A stretch of DNA of 64,000 bases from an uncultured Kordia sp. (GTDB lineage Bacteria; Bacteroidota; Bacteroidia; Flavobacteriales; Flavobacteriaceae): assembly GCF_947496985.1 (NCBI RefSeq), contig NZ_CANMEZ010000001.1, positions 620,001 through 684,000 on the forward strand, given 5' to 3'. Shown piece by piece: positions 50,871 through 60,042 of this stretch. The translations under genes were made by a program, and so were the position numbers. The notes beneath the pieces are model-generated. The model was not told the origin of the DNA, searched no databases, and worked only from the letters and a program-made list of their open reading frames with translations. Positions within the stretch are counted from its first letter, which is position 1. The number at the start of each line of letters is the position of its first letter.

Positions 50871-53600
50871 ATGCATAAAACAAAAGTATTTCTAATAGTT
50901 GTACTTGGAATATTATCACTATCGGTAAGTTCTAATCATAAGACAAATTCAACAGAAACATCTGCAGCAATGATGATGGATCCAATTGAATATGTAATTT
51001 GTGATGAAGATGGGTTTTCAGAATTGAATATTTTAGATATTCAAAATGATATTTTATCCAATTATGATGGCGCTACTATTGAAGCAGCCGTTGTTATTTG
51101 TACTTCTACAGGACACATTATACAGTTAAACAATCTTTCCGGAACCATTACAACAGATGTTATTTGCGACATGCCGAACTCGCTTTCAGATATTGCAGTG
51201 GATGAAAATAGTGTCATTTATGCAACCGATTTTAATACAATTTTTGAGTTGAATCAAACAGGATGTACCACAATTTCACTGCCAAATTTAGGCTCTATTC
51301 CTTCTACAAATTCCTTATCATTTGATACACAAGGAAATTTATATTATGGTGGATTTAATAGTGGTTCTGTATACAGATATGATAGTGACGAATCAGGTCC
51401 GGCATATGTTTGGCACAATTTTGTAAACGGCGCTCCAAGTGGCGACTTTGTAGTGCTTGATGGTAAAATGTACATTTCTTGGAATATTTCTGGACAAGTT
51501 CGTTTGTATGAAGTAACTATTGATAGTGATTTTAATTATGTATCACATATTGATTTAGGGCAAATTCCTGGTGGAACTTTTGGTCTTGCCAGTGAGCTAG
51601 GAACTTTATATGGAGTTTCTACGAATGAATTATATGAAATTGATTTAGATACATTTACATTTACAACAGTTTTAAACAATAATTCTCAATATGGTTCATG
51701 GTATGGCGCTGCAGGATTGCACGAAGCGTTTGATTATGAAGTTTCTTCCTATACATCTAATGATGATGCTACAAATGCCGAAAATCCATTACCAGACACA
51801 TGGACTAATACTCAACAAGGCGGACAAACTATTTATATTAGAGTTGAAAATACACTTACTGGAACGTTTGAAATTATTGAAGTAGATATTGTTATTTATG
51901 ACAATATTCCTGATCTGACGACACCAACCAATTTAGCAGATTGTGATACAAATGGAAATCCAATGTTTACCATAACAGATGTGGAAATGGAGTTGCTTCA
52001 AAATGTAGCACATTCGGTTACAGTTACCTATCACGCTTCACAAGCGAATGCAGATGACAATATAAATCCATTAAGTACAAGTTATGAACTAACTACAGCG
52101 CAAGAAACAATCTATGTACGTGTGCAAAATGATGACAATGAATGTTATTCTACTACACAGTTTAATGTGTTGCTCAGCACAAGCCCAATGATTGAAACTC
52201 CAAGTGATTTATTTCAATGTGTAGATCAAGGAAGTGATACATTTACACTAACAGATGTAGAAACAGAGTTACTTCAAAACAATACAAATGCTGTGACAGT
52301 TTCGTATCATACTTTGTTAACTGATGCTGAGATGGGTATGAATCCTATTGCTACCAATTATCAAATTTTACCAGGGCAAGAAACTATATTTGTTCGTGTA
52401 GAAAATAATGACAATAACTGTTTTGCTACAACGCAATTTAATATCAATCTTGGCGGAAGCATACAAATAAATACACCTGATGATATCATACAATGTCAAG
52501 GTGTAAACAACGACATTTTCAATCTCACGGAAGTGGAAACAACGGTATTAGCAAACACAACTCAAACTGTTACGGTAAGTTATTACACGAGTTTAGCAAA
52601 TGCGGAAGCAAGTACAAATGCAATTAGTACAAATTACTCGCCAAGTGCTAATCAGGAAACCATATATGTACGAGTAGATGATACGAATAATGATTGTTTT
52701 GCGATTACAGATTTTGAAATTACCATCAATCAAGGTTTGGGAATTACCACACCAAGCAATTTGATTCAATGTGAAGGAGAAAATAATAATATATTCGATT
52801 TAACACTAGTAGAAACTGAAGTATTGCAAAATGTAACACAAACTGCAACTGTAACGTATCATACTTCATTGGTGGATGCAACGGATAATACAAACGAAAT
52901 TGATCCAAATTATAGTTTAACAACCAATCAGGCTACACTATACATTCGTGCAGAAAACACCTCTAATGGTTGCTATGAAACAACTCAATTTACAGTACAA
53001 ATAATTGCAAATCCTCAAGTGCCACAATTTGTCAATACGCCAAGCGCACGTTTACTTACTGATTGTTATATTGATAGCAATACCAACGGATATTTTAACC
53101 TAAATGATATCTACAATGAGGTTGTTTTGGACGGAAATACAAACTACACACTAATATTCTATCTCACAGAAAATAATGCAGAAGCAAACATAGGAGCCAT
53201 CAATCCAATTTTCTTTGCAAATAGTGGCTTACAAGAAATTTTTGTAGCTGTTAGCAATGATGTTGGCTGTAGAAGTATCAGCAACTTCTATGTAGACCCA
53301 GATTGTTATGACACTATTGTAGACATTACTAATATTTATTTTCCTCAGTTTTTTACACCAAACAACGACTTCGCAAATGATACATGGAACGTTCGCGGAA
53401 TTTCCGTAGCAGTTCAGCAAACGGCTATTATGTATATATTTGATCGTTACGGGAAACTCATCTACTATTTTAGACCAGGACAAACAGAAGGTTGGGACGG
53501 AACTTACAGAGGCAAACAAATGCCAAGCAATGAGTATTGGTACAAAATGGAAATGGCAGACGGTTTTGCCTTTAAAGGAAGTTTTTCCCTAGTCCGATAA
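50871..53600 (+). CDS. T9SS type B sorting protein with Ig-like repeats and an inserted propeller
   Basis: A 909-aa exported protein. Signal peptide about 1-22. A region with NHL/propeller-like strands (SLSDIAVDENSVIYATDFNT) covers about residues 75-285. Four tandem repeats of about 92 residues run from 345 to 715, each with TPxxLxxC, a VExELLQN stretch, TVTYHTS and ETIYVRVxN. The C-terminal 90 residues are a gliding-type sorting domain: FPQFFTPNNDFANDTWNV, YIFDRYGKLIY, GWDGTYRGKQMPSNEYWYK. It should be exported by T9SS and stay at the surface. Possibly an adhesin. Confidence 0.88.
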   Translation: MHKTKVFLIVVLGILSLSVSSNHKTNSTETSAAMMMDPIEYVICDEDGFSELNILDIQNDILSNYDGATIEAAVVICTSTGHIIQLNNLSGTITTDVICDMPNSLSDIAVDENSVIYATDFNTIFELNQTGCTTISLPNLGSIPSTNSLSFDTQGNLYYGGFNSGSVYRYDSDESGPAYVWHNFVNGAPSGDFVVLDGKMYISWNISGQVRLYEVTIDSDFNYVSHIDLGQIPGGTFGLASELGTLYGVSTNELYEIDLDTFTFTTVLNNNSQYGSWYGAAGLHEAFDYEVSSYTSNDDATNAENPLPDTWTNTQQGGQTIYIRVENTLTGTFEIIEVDIVIYDNIPDLTTPTNLADCDTNGNPMFTITDVEMELLQNVAHSVTVTYHASQANADDNINPLSTSYELTTAQETIYVRVQNDDNECYSTTQFNVLLSTSPMIETPSDLFQCVDQGSDTFTLTDVETELLQNNTNAVTVSYHTLLTDAEMGMNPIATNYQILPGQETIFVRVENNDNNCFATTQFNINLGGSIQINTPDDIIQCQGVNNDIFNLTEVETTVLANTTQTVTVSYYTSLANAEASTNAISTNYSPSANQETIYVRVDDTNNDCFAITDFEITINQGLGITTPSNLIQCEGENNNIFDLTLVETEVLQNVTQTATVTYHTSLVDATDNTNEIDPNYSLTTNQATLYIRAENTSNGCYETTQFTVQIIANPQVPQFVNTPSARLLTDCYIDSNTNGYFNLNDIYNEVVLDGNTNYTLIFYLTENNAEANIGAINPIFFANSGLQEIFVAVSNDVGCRSISNFYVDPDCYDTIVDITNIYFPQFFTPNNDFANDTWNVRGISVAVQQTAIMYIFDRYGKLIYYFRPGQTEGWDGTYRGKQMPSNEYWYKMEMADGFAFKGSFSLVR

Positions 53601-53621
53601 AACTATAAGTATACACAAACT

Positions 53622-53936
53622 ATGAATTCAGAATTTACACCGTATTACGCGGTGATCTTTACCTCTATCCAAACAGAAACTACAGAAGGATATGCGGAAA
53701 TGGCAGAACAAATGGAAACATTAGCCAAACAACAAAAAGGATTTATCAGTATTGATAGCGCTCGAAATGCTGTCGGAATTACGGTAAGTTATTGGGAAAG
53801 CCTGGAAGCCATTCAACAATGGAAACAACATACAAATCACTTGATTGCACAACAAAAAGGCATCAAAAACTGGTATGCGTATTACAATGTAAAAATCTGT
53901 AAAGTTGAGCGTGAGTATGATTTTACAAAGAAATAA
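53622..53936 (+). CDS. Antibiotic biosynthesis monooxygenase domain protein
   Basis: A 104-aa ferredoxin-like fold protein of the ABM family: YYAVIFTSIQTE at the start, AKQQKGFISIDSARNAVG in the middle and YWESLEAIQQWKQHTNH, the conserved aromatic/His region, near the end. Such small proteins oxidise aromatic compounds or degrade heme without cofactor, or are just fold-sharing stress proteins. It follows the T9SS gene by 21 bases and probably shares its transcript. Confidence 0.85.
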   Translation: MNSEFTPYYAVIFTSIQTETTEGYAEMAEQMETLAKQQKGFISIDSARNAVGITVSYWESLEAIQQWKQHTNHLIAQQKGIKNWYAYYNVKICKVEREYDFTKK

Positions 53937-54052
53937 TACACTTGTAGTTTTTTTATAACGCTTACACGATAATCATTCGGTCATATATATTTTTTCACGA
54001 CCTTCGTGTCAAATCATTAAAACCAATTATTTTGAGATTAAAAACAATACCA

Positions 54053-55168
54053 ATGAAAAAAACTATACTTTTTATAGTAACACTATTTATTACGCTTACC
54101 ACATTTGCACAATCACCTGAATTAATCAATTACCAAGCAGTTGTTAGAAATACAGACGGAGATTTAGTTACTGAAGTAAATGTCGGAATGCGAATTAGCA
54201 TTTTACAAACCTCAGCTACTGGAACAGCTGCATATACAGAAACACATACAGTAACTACAGATACAAACGGATTACTAGCAATTATGATTGGTGGCGGATC
54301 AACTTCAGATGATTTTTCTGCCGTTGATTGGAGTAATGGATCGTACTTTATAAAAACCGAAATAGATATCGCTGGCGGCTCCAACTACACTATTATGGGA
54401 ACCAGTCAACTATTAAGTGTTCCGTATGCATTATATGCCAAAAACGGAAGCAAGTTTACAGAAACTCCTAATGGTTTGGAGTACAATGGTGGAAACATTA
54501 CACTAACGCAACCCGGAGCAACCGTACAACTTACATCTCCTGATGGAACCGTTTATGACTTAGGTATAAATAATAATGGACAATTATCTTTACCTACTTC
54601 TAATGCTCCTTCAACGACGCCAACACAATTATATTTATATGGAAGTTTCAATGGTTGGGACGCTTCAACTGCACTACAATTTGGAAATGGTTTTCCTGGC
54701 TTTGAAAACAGTTTTGTAGGAATTAAATACTTTACAGCAGGAACAGAATTCAAAGTACTAGGAGCGCAGAATGAAAGTGTTGTATATGGAGCACAAGGAT
54801 TTTCTAGTGGAGACTTAGTATTAAACGGAGGTGCATTTGTTGTACCAAGCAACGGATTATACAGAATTGAAATACAAATTTTTTCAAACCAAATATTCTA
54901 TACCATTCAGTCAATTAATGTCACATTTTCTAGCGTAAATATGACCTACGATACAACTACCGATAGTTTATTTGCATTTCTTAATCCATTTGGTAGCAGT
55001 AGTTCTACAATTGGTGTTACATTTAGAATAGGAGATGTAACTTATGGAGACAATTTAGTAGACGGATCTATTGATTACCAAGGAGAAAACATAACACGTA
55101 CTGGTGTAGACCAACTTGTACAATTATATCTAAACTTCAATTCGTCAGGGACATATCTATTATATTAA
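54053..55168 (+). CDS. Secreted protein with SusE/F-like fold segment
   Basis: A 371-aa secreted protein. The start MKKTILFIVTLFITLTTFAQ is a clean signal peptide; an ATG 21 bases earlier adds only seven residues. The region SPELINYQAVVRNTDGDLV to YTIMGTSQLLSVPYALYAKN is the N-terminal module common in Bacteroidota tail-fibre/T9SS-type proteins. LYLYGSFNGWDASTALQFG and FVGIKYFTAGTEFKVLG resemble the starch-binding SusE/SusF beta modules. No CTD sorting signal is evident. Function unknown. Confidence 0.72.
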   Translation: MKKTILFIVTLFITLTTFAQSPELINYQAVVRNTDGDLVTEVNVGMRISILQTSATGTAAYTETHTVTTDTNGLLAIMIGGGSTSDDFSAVDWSNGSYFIKTEIDIAGGSNYTIMGTSQLLSVPYALYAKNGSKFTETPNGLEYNGGNITLTQPGATVQLTSPDGTVYDLGINNNGQLSLPTSNAPSTTPTQLYLYGSFNGWDASTALQFGNGFPGFENSFVGIKYFTAGTEFKVLGAQNESVVYGAQGFSSGDLVLNGGAFVVPSNGLYRIEIQIFSNQIFYTIQSINVTFSSVNMTYDTTTDSLFAFLNPFGSSSSTIGVTFRIGDVTYGDNLVDGSIDYQGENITRTGVDQLVQLYLNFNSSGTYLLY

Positions 55169-55182
55169 ATAAAAAAACATAC

Positions 55183-57537
55183 ATGACAACCAGAATAATA
55201 CAGAAGATTAAACAACATAAAATCAAAACTATTATTCTGGTTGTTTTATTAATTTCGTACTATTTTTGTTTGCCAAAAACACTCTTCAAAGCTCCAACTT
55301 CAACCGTAATTGAAAGTCGTGAAGGTATATTGCTTGGCGCGAAAATTGCCGATGATGGTCAATGGCGATTTCCACAACTCGATTCCGTTCCTGAGAAGTT
55401 CAACATATGTATTGTTCAGTTTGAAGATGAATACTTTTACAATCATCCTGGATTCAATCCAATATCCATCGCGAAAGCGTTATGGCAAAACATAGAATCA
55501 GGCGAAGTAAAACGTGGTGGAAGTACACTAACACAACAAGTAATTCGACTCTCTAGAAAAGGGCAAAAACGCACCTATTTAGAAAAATTAAAAGAACTCA
55601 TACTTGCTACACGATTAGAATTTAGACACTCCAAAAAAGACATTCTAAATTTTTATGCTTCGCACGCACCTTTCGGTGGAAATGTTGTTGGATTAGACGC
55701 TGCTTCTTGGCGTTATTTTGGAAGAAGACCACAACAACTCTCATGGGCAGAAAATGCTACTTTAGCAGTTTTGCCAAATGCGCCAAGTTTAATATTCCCT
55801 GGGAAAAATCAAGCTCGACTGAAAGCAAAACGGGATCGCTTACTCAAAAAACTATACGATCAAGAAATTATAGACAAACTTACCTATGAATTGGCAATAG
55901 AAGAGCCACTTCCACAAAAACCTTATGCGTTGCCACAAACTGCTAAACATTTACTCAATAAAATAAGCGAGACACAGAAAGGAAAACGTATACAAACTTC
56001 TGTAAAATCACATGTACAACAAGAAACAAATGCAATTGTAGCAAAGCATTACAAAGAACTCAAGCAAAATCAAATATACAACGCGTCTGTATTAGTATTG
56101 GATGTAAAAACGCGCAAAGTAGTAGCGTATGTTGGTAATACGCCAACAGATAATGCACATCAAAAAGATGTAAATATTATTCATAAACCTAGAAGTACAG
56201 GTAGCATTATGAAACCGTTTCTATACACGGCAATTTTGGATGCAGGTGATTTATTACCAAACACTTTGGTAATTGATGTACCTACAAAAATTGGAAACTA
56301 CAATCCTAAAAACTTTAATGAATCTTATGATGGCGCTGTGACAGCAAAACGAGCATTAGCACGTTCATTAAATGTACCAGCAGTTCGGATGTTGCGACAA
56401 TTTGGATTGGAAAGATTTCATTATTACTTAAAACAATTACAACTGAAAGATATATCGTATAATGCTGATCATTATGGGCTTTCATTAATACTTGGAGGCG
56501 CAGAAAGCAATTTATGGGATTTATGCAAAACCTATGCGGCATTCTCTTCTACCTTAAATCATTTTGGTGACAACTCTAGTCAATACTATACAAATGAATT
56601 TTGCGAACCTTCCTTTTTGTTAGATGAAGAAATAGATTTTGGAGATTTGACAACAGAAAAAACAATCTTTGATGCTGGCTCTATTTATCTTACTTATGAA
56701 TCGTTAAAAGAAGTAAATCGACCAGAAGGTGAAGAAAATTGGGAGTTTTTTGATTCGAGTAAAGAAATTGCTTGGAAAACAGGAACCAGTTTTGGTTTTA
56801 GAGATGCTTGGGCAATAGGTTCTACAAAAGATTATATTGTTGGAGTTTGGGTCGGAAATGCTGATGGCGAAGGTCGTCCTGGATTAATTGGAACTACAAC
56901 AGCTGCGCCAATTTTGTTTGATGTATTTGATATATTACCAAAAAGCGATTGGTTTCCTGTTCCGTATGATGAATTAGAAGAAGTTGCCATCTGTTCAAAA
57001 AGCGGATATAGAGCTTCAGAATTGTGTGAAGACGCACAGCAACAATTCATTCCAAGAAGTGGATTAAAAACGAAACCTTGTCCATATCATGTGTGGGTTC
57101 ATTTGGATAAAGACGAACATTTTCAGGTAAATTCGTCCTGCCAGCCTTTAAGCGAAATGACACATAAAAGTTGGTTTGTACTGCCACCATTAATGGAATA
57201 TTATTATCAAGGTAAAAATCCATTATATAAAACCTTACCACCCTATCGAAACGATTGTACTTCGGAAGGGCAAAAAAGCATGGATTTTATCTATCCTGCG
57301 GAAGCTGTAAAAGTATTTCTTCCGAAAGATTTTGATGGAGAGAAAAATCCGTTGGTTTTACGATTGGCACATTCAATACCAGAAACAAAAGTATTTTGGT
57401 ATGTAGACGAAGCCTTTATTGGTACCACACAAACGATTCATGAAATGGAAATACTACCAAAGAAAGGAATTCATAAAATCACGGTTGTAGACGAATTTGG
57501 AAATGAAGCTACACGTTCAGTTGAAATTCAAGAGTAG
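55183..57537 (+). CDS. pbpC: Penicillin-binding protein 1C
   Basis: A 784-aa bifunctional peptidoglycan synthase. One N-terminal membrane helix (about 15-29) precedes the glycosyltransferase GT51 domain: FEDEYFYNHPGFNP and RGGSTLTQQVIRLSRK. The transpeptidase domain has the SxxK motif in STGSIMKPF (Ser about 341), SLN in RSLNVPAVR and KTG in WKTGTSFGFRDAW. The C-terminal BiPBP_C beta domain (about 690-784) identifies PBP1C rather than PBP1A. It pairs with alpha-2-macroglobulin in many bacteria, and the gene start is 15 bases after the preceding stop. Confidence 0.95.
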   Translation: MTTRIIQKIKQHKIKTIILVVLLISYYFCLPKTLFKAPTSTVIESREGILLGAKIADDGQWRFPQLDSVPEKFNICIVQFEDEYFYNHPGFNPISIAKALWQNIESGEVKRGGSTLTQQVIRLSRKGQKRTYLEKLKELILATRLEFRHSKKDILNFYASHAPFGGNVVGLDAASWRYFGRRPQQLSWAENATLAVLPNAPSLIFPGKNQARLKAKRDRLLKKLYDQEIIDKLTYELAIEEPLPQKPYALPQTAKHLLNKISETQKGKRIQTSVKSHVQQETNAIVAKHYKELKQNQIYNASVLVLDVKTRKVVAYVGNTPTDNAHQKDVNIIHKPRSTGSIMKPFLYTAILDAGDLLPNTLVIDVPTKIGNYNPKNFNESYDGAVTAKRALARSLNVPAVRMLRQFGLERFHYYLKQLQLKDISYNADHYGLSLILGGAESNLWDLCKTYAAFSSTLNHFGDNSSQYYTNEFCEPSFLLDEEIDFGDLTTEKTIFDAGSIYLTYESLKEVNRPEGEENWEFFDSSKEIAWKTGTSFGFRDAWAIGSTKDYIVGVWVGNADGEGRPGLIGTTTAAPILFDVFDILPKSDWFPVPYDELEEVAICSKSGYRASELCEDAQQQFIPRSGLKTKPCPYHVWVHLDKDEHFQVNSSCQPLSEMTHKSWFVLPPLMEYYYQGKNPLYKTLPPYRNDCTSEGQKSMDFIYPAEAVKVFLPKDFDGEKNPLVLRLAHSIPETKVFWYVDEAFIGTTQTIHEMEILPKKGIHKITVVDEFGNEATRSVEIQE

Positions 57538-57613
57538 TTTTCTTAGTGTTCAGTTAGAATTTAGTATTTTTCATACTTTATAGAATTCCCCCAAAAGTTA
57601 AACCTTATCAATT

Positions 57614-59317
57614 ATGAAATTACCTTTTTTCATATCTATGTTGTTATTGCTTAGTTTCAACTGTGTATTAGGACAAACAGATTCGTTAACGACAAAATCT
57701 TTTGAGGAGTTAGAAAAGCTATACCTATCTACATATACATCTCCTGCAAAAGCTAAAAAATATGTAGATGCATTGTCTATTGTAGCACTAAAACGGAGCA
57801 ATAAACAACGCATTGCAAAAGCATTTTACAGAAAAGGAAATGTATATTTCAAATTGGGCGACACTCAATCAGCAATAGCGTTTACAGATCAATCCTTAGC
57901 AAATATGCCAAACAATAATAAGGAATTACTGTTGCAAAACCTCGTACAAAAAGGAAACATCTATTTTAAAGAAGGAGCATACCCTTCTGCAACTCATTTC
58001 TATCTTAAAGGAAGAGGGGTTTCACAGCAAATGAATAGCATTAAAGACGAATTGGTTATTACCACAAATATTGCTTTAATCAATAAGCAAACAGAAGATT
58101 ATGCGGATGCGATTCGTGATTTTAAACAGAATTTAGAAACGATAAATGAAATACATGACGCTTCGTACAATCGTTTAGAAATTAGAAATTATTTGGCTTT
58201 AGGAGATACATATCTCAGAATTCAAAAACCAGATTCTGCTTTAGTATATACGCAAAAAGGATTGACAAAAACCACTTTTGATACGCATCCTGCTTTGCAC
58301 ACCGATTTGCTGTTTAATACAATTATTGTGTATTATCAAAAACAACAATACAAAAAATCTATTGATGGCGCTGTTTTTTTGGATTCATTAGTTAAAAAGA
58401 TAAAACAATCTAAAAAGTTTATCACTTCATATTTATACCAAGCAAAATGTTACCAAGCGTTAAAAAATGTAGATTCTGCGATTGTGAATTATGAAAAATT
58501 TAAACAATTAGCTATCACACAAGAGTTTTCTTCTCCAGAATTGGAAGAAGTATATTATCAATTGGCAAAAATGTATTTGCAAAAGAAAGATATTGAAAGT
58601 GCTACGCGTAATTTTGATTTTTTTGAAAAATTTACACAACAAAAAGATAGTACCAATAGATCTGTTCAGCATATCATAAAAGATCATGATATTTTGGCTT
58701 TGAAAGATGCGCTTAAGAAGGTAAATGACAAAAGCAAAAAACAAGGGAAAACGCTTAGTTATTTATACATTATTTCTGGAATTTTAATTGTGTGTGCTGT
58801 GTTCTTTTTTCTATTGTATAAACAAAATAAGAAGAGAAACGCAAAACACTTTAATGCGTTATTGATTCAGCTAGAAAACCTTGAAGCAACAAAGAAAAAA
58901 ACAAAAGGAAGTACGCAAAAAACAGATTTAGCAATTAATGACGAAGGCGTTGCTCAGATTTTAAAAGGTTTGAAAAATTTTGAAGCTAAACAACTGTTTT
59001 TAAATGTAGACTGTACCTTGGCATCTGTTGCCAAAAAACTAAAAACAAATACTGCTTATCTTTCGCATGTAATTAACACATACAAAGAGAAAAAGTTTTC
59101 AGCTTATTTGAATGAACTTCGTATCAACACAGCTTTAGTTACCTTAAAAAACAATAGGAAAATTAGGCTATATTCCATTAAAGCAATTGCAAATGAATTT
59201 GGTTATGCACGACGAGAAACGTTTTCAAAAGTATTTAAAAGTGCCACAGGAATGGATCCGACTTCATGTATAAAAGCACTGGATGTACAGGACAAGAATA
59301 GTCGTGACAATTCATAA
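57614..59317 (+). CDS. Membrane TPR protein with C-terminal AraC-type DNA-binding domain
   Basis: A 567-aa regulator of a type common in Flavobacteria. Signal peptide (MKLPFFISMLLLLSFNCVLG), a periplasmic TPR region of about residues 35-350 with AFYRKGNVYFKLGDTQSAIA, a membrane helix near 384-403 (SYLYIISGILIVCAVFFFLL), a short coiled segment, and an AraC helix-turn-helix (FGYARRETFSKVFKSATGMD). It senses an external signal and binds DNA from the membrane. A leader-bearing small peptide gene starts 80 bases behind it and may be its target. Confidence 0.9.
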   Translation: MKLPFFISMLLLLSFNCVLGQTDSLTTKSFEELEKLYLSTYTSPAKAKKYVDALSIVALKRSNKQRIAKAFYRKGNVYFKLGDTQSAIAFTDQSLANMPNNNKELLLQNLVQKGNIYFKEGAYPSATHFYLKGRGVSQQMNSIKDELVITTNIALINKQTEDYADAIRDFKQNLETINEIHDASYNRLEIRNYLALGDTYLRIQKPDSALVYTQKGLTKTTFDTHPALHTDLLFNTIIVYYQKQQYKKSIDGAVFLDSLVKKIKQSKKFITSYLYQAKCYQALKNVDSAIVNYEKFKQLAITQEFSSPELEEVYYQLAKMYLQKKDIESATRNFDFFEKFTQQKDSTNRSVQHIIKDHDILALKDALKKVNDKSKKQGKTLSYLYIISGILIVCAVFFFLLYKQNKKRNAKHFNALLIQLENLEATKKKTKGSTQKTDLAINDEGVAQILKGLKNFEAKQLFLNVDCTLASVAKKLKTNTAYLSHVINTYKEKKFSAYLNELRINTALVTLKNNRKIRLYSIKAIANEFGYARRETFSKVFKSATGMDPTSCIKALDVQDKNSRDNS

Positions 59318-59396
59318 ATTATCTCCATCAATAGCTGGTTCTATTTTAAAAAAATATAATATTTGAGAATGATATTAATTTAAAACCTCTAAAAAT

Positions 59397-59627
59397 ATGA
59401 AACGTTTTGCATTGAATAAGATAAAGATTGCTCAGTTAATAAACGCACAAACTATTAAAGGAAAAGGCGTTGACCCTTCGGGAACCACAGTAGATTTACA
59501 AGAATGTGCTTCTGACCCTTGTCCATCTAACTTACAATCGTGTACTTCAGGAGTGATGCCGTGTACCAATACATCAATTGACGGACATGATGCTACCAAT
59601 CCAAGTGTACCAAATACATTACCATAG
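59397..59627 (+). CDS. Leader peptide with Cys-rich core (76 aa)
   Basis: Leader MKRFALNKIKIAQLINAQTI then KGKG, close to the lanthipeptide leader pattern (F.LNK..IA.LN....KGG) but with GKG instead of GG. The core VDPSGTTVDLQECASDPC has Ser, Thr and four cysteines. No biosynthetic enzyme is nearby. It faces another leader peptide across a shared terminator. Confidence 0.65.
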   Translation: MKRFALNKIKIAQLINAQTIKGKGVDPSGTTVDLQECASDPCPSNLQSCTSGVMPCTNTSIDGHDATNPSVPNTLP

Positions 59628-59649
59628 TTTATGATGATTTAAATAGAAA

Positions 59650-59670
59650 AAAGAGGCATAAAGCCTCTTT
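59650..59670. terminator. Bidirectional terminator between two peptide genes
   Basis: AAAGAGGC pairs with GCCTCTTT over a five-base loop, with A and T rich flanks. It serves both convergent peptide genes. Confidence 0.75.
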
Positions 59671-59691
59671 CTTATTTATTTTATATTTCTA

Positions 59692-59937
59692 TTAAAAATA
59701 CACACACCCACATCCTTCTTCCCAAGGTTGGCAAACTCGTTTTGGTTCATTGCATCCGCCTCCTGGATTTCCTCCACCTCCGCCGTCTGTGTAGCAAAGA
59801 TCTCCAATACATGTAGATCCTGGAGGACAGTTACCAAACATATCGCATATAGCAATTGGTCCTGATCCATTGATGCGTATTTGTTCTTTTTTTGTAAGCT
59901 TAACAGCTCCTTGTACATTTAGAATTTTCTTTTTCAT
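59692..59937 (-). CDS. Small peptide with KEEQ-type leader, Gly/Cys-rich core (81 aa)
   Basis: Leader MKKKILNVQGAVKLTKKEQI followed by RINGSG resembles the Bacteroidota bacteriocin-like leader 'LTKxEQkxIxGG'. The core has eight cysteines and a Gly stretch (YTDGGGGGNPGGGCNEP), ending CGCVYF. Modified or unmodified product cannot be told from the sequence. A shadow frame on the same strand in another register is rejected. It has no maturation genes beside it. Confidence 0.65.
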   Translation of the reverse strand: MKKKILNVQGAVKLTKKEQIRINGSGPIAICDMFGNCPPGSTCIGDLCYTDGGGGGNPGGGCNEPKRVCQPWEEGCGCVYF

Positions 59938-60042
59938 GATTTAGTAAATTTTGGTTTATACATCAATATACTAAAACAAAAAAACAAAATGTAATCTTTT
60001 ACTGTAAAAAATAGAGGTTTTAACACTATTTATAATTACTGT

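Noticed and set aside
51900-53030. Tandem repeats as a CRISPR-like array
   Set aside because: The periodicity is about 280 bases, codes for Ig-like protein repeats and is imperfect at the DNA level. I saw no CRISPR array, cas gene, tRNA or rRNA in the window.
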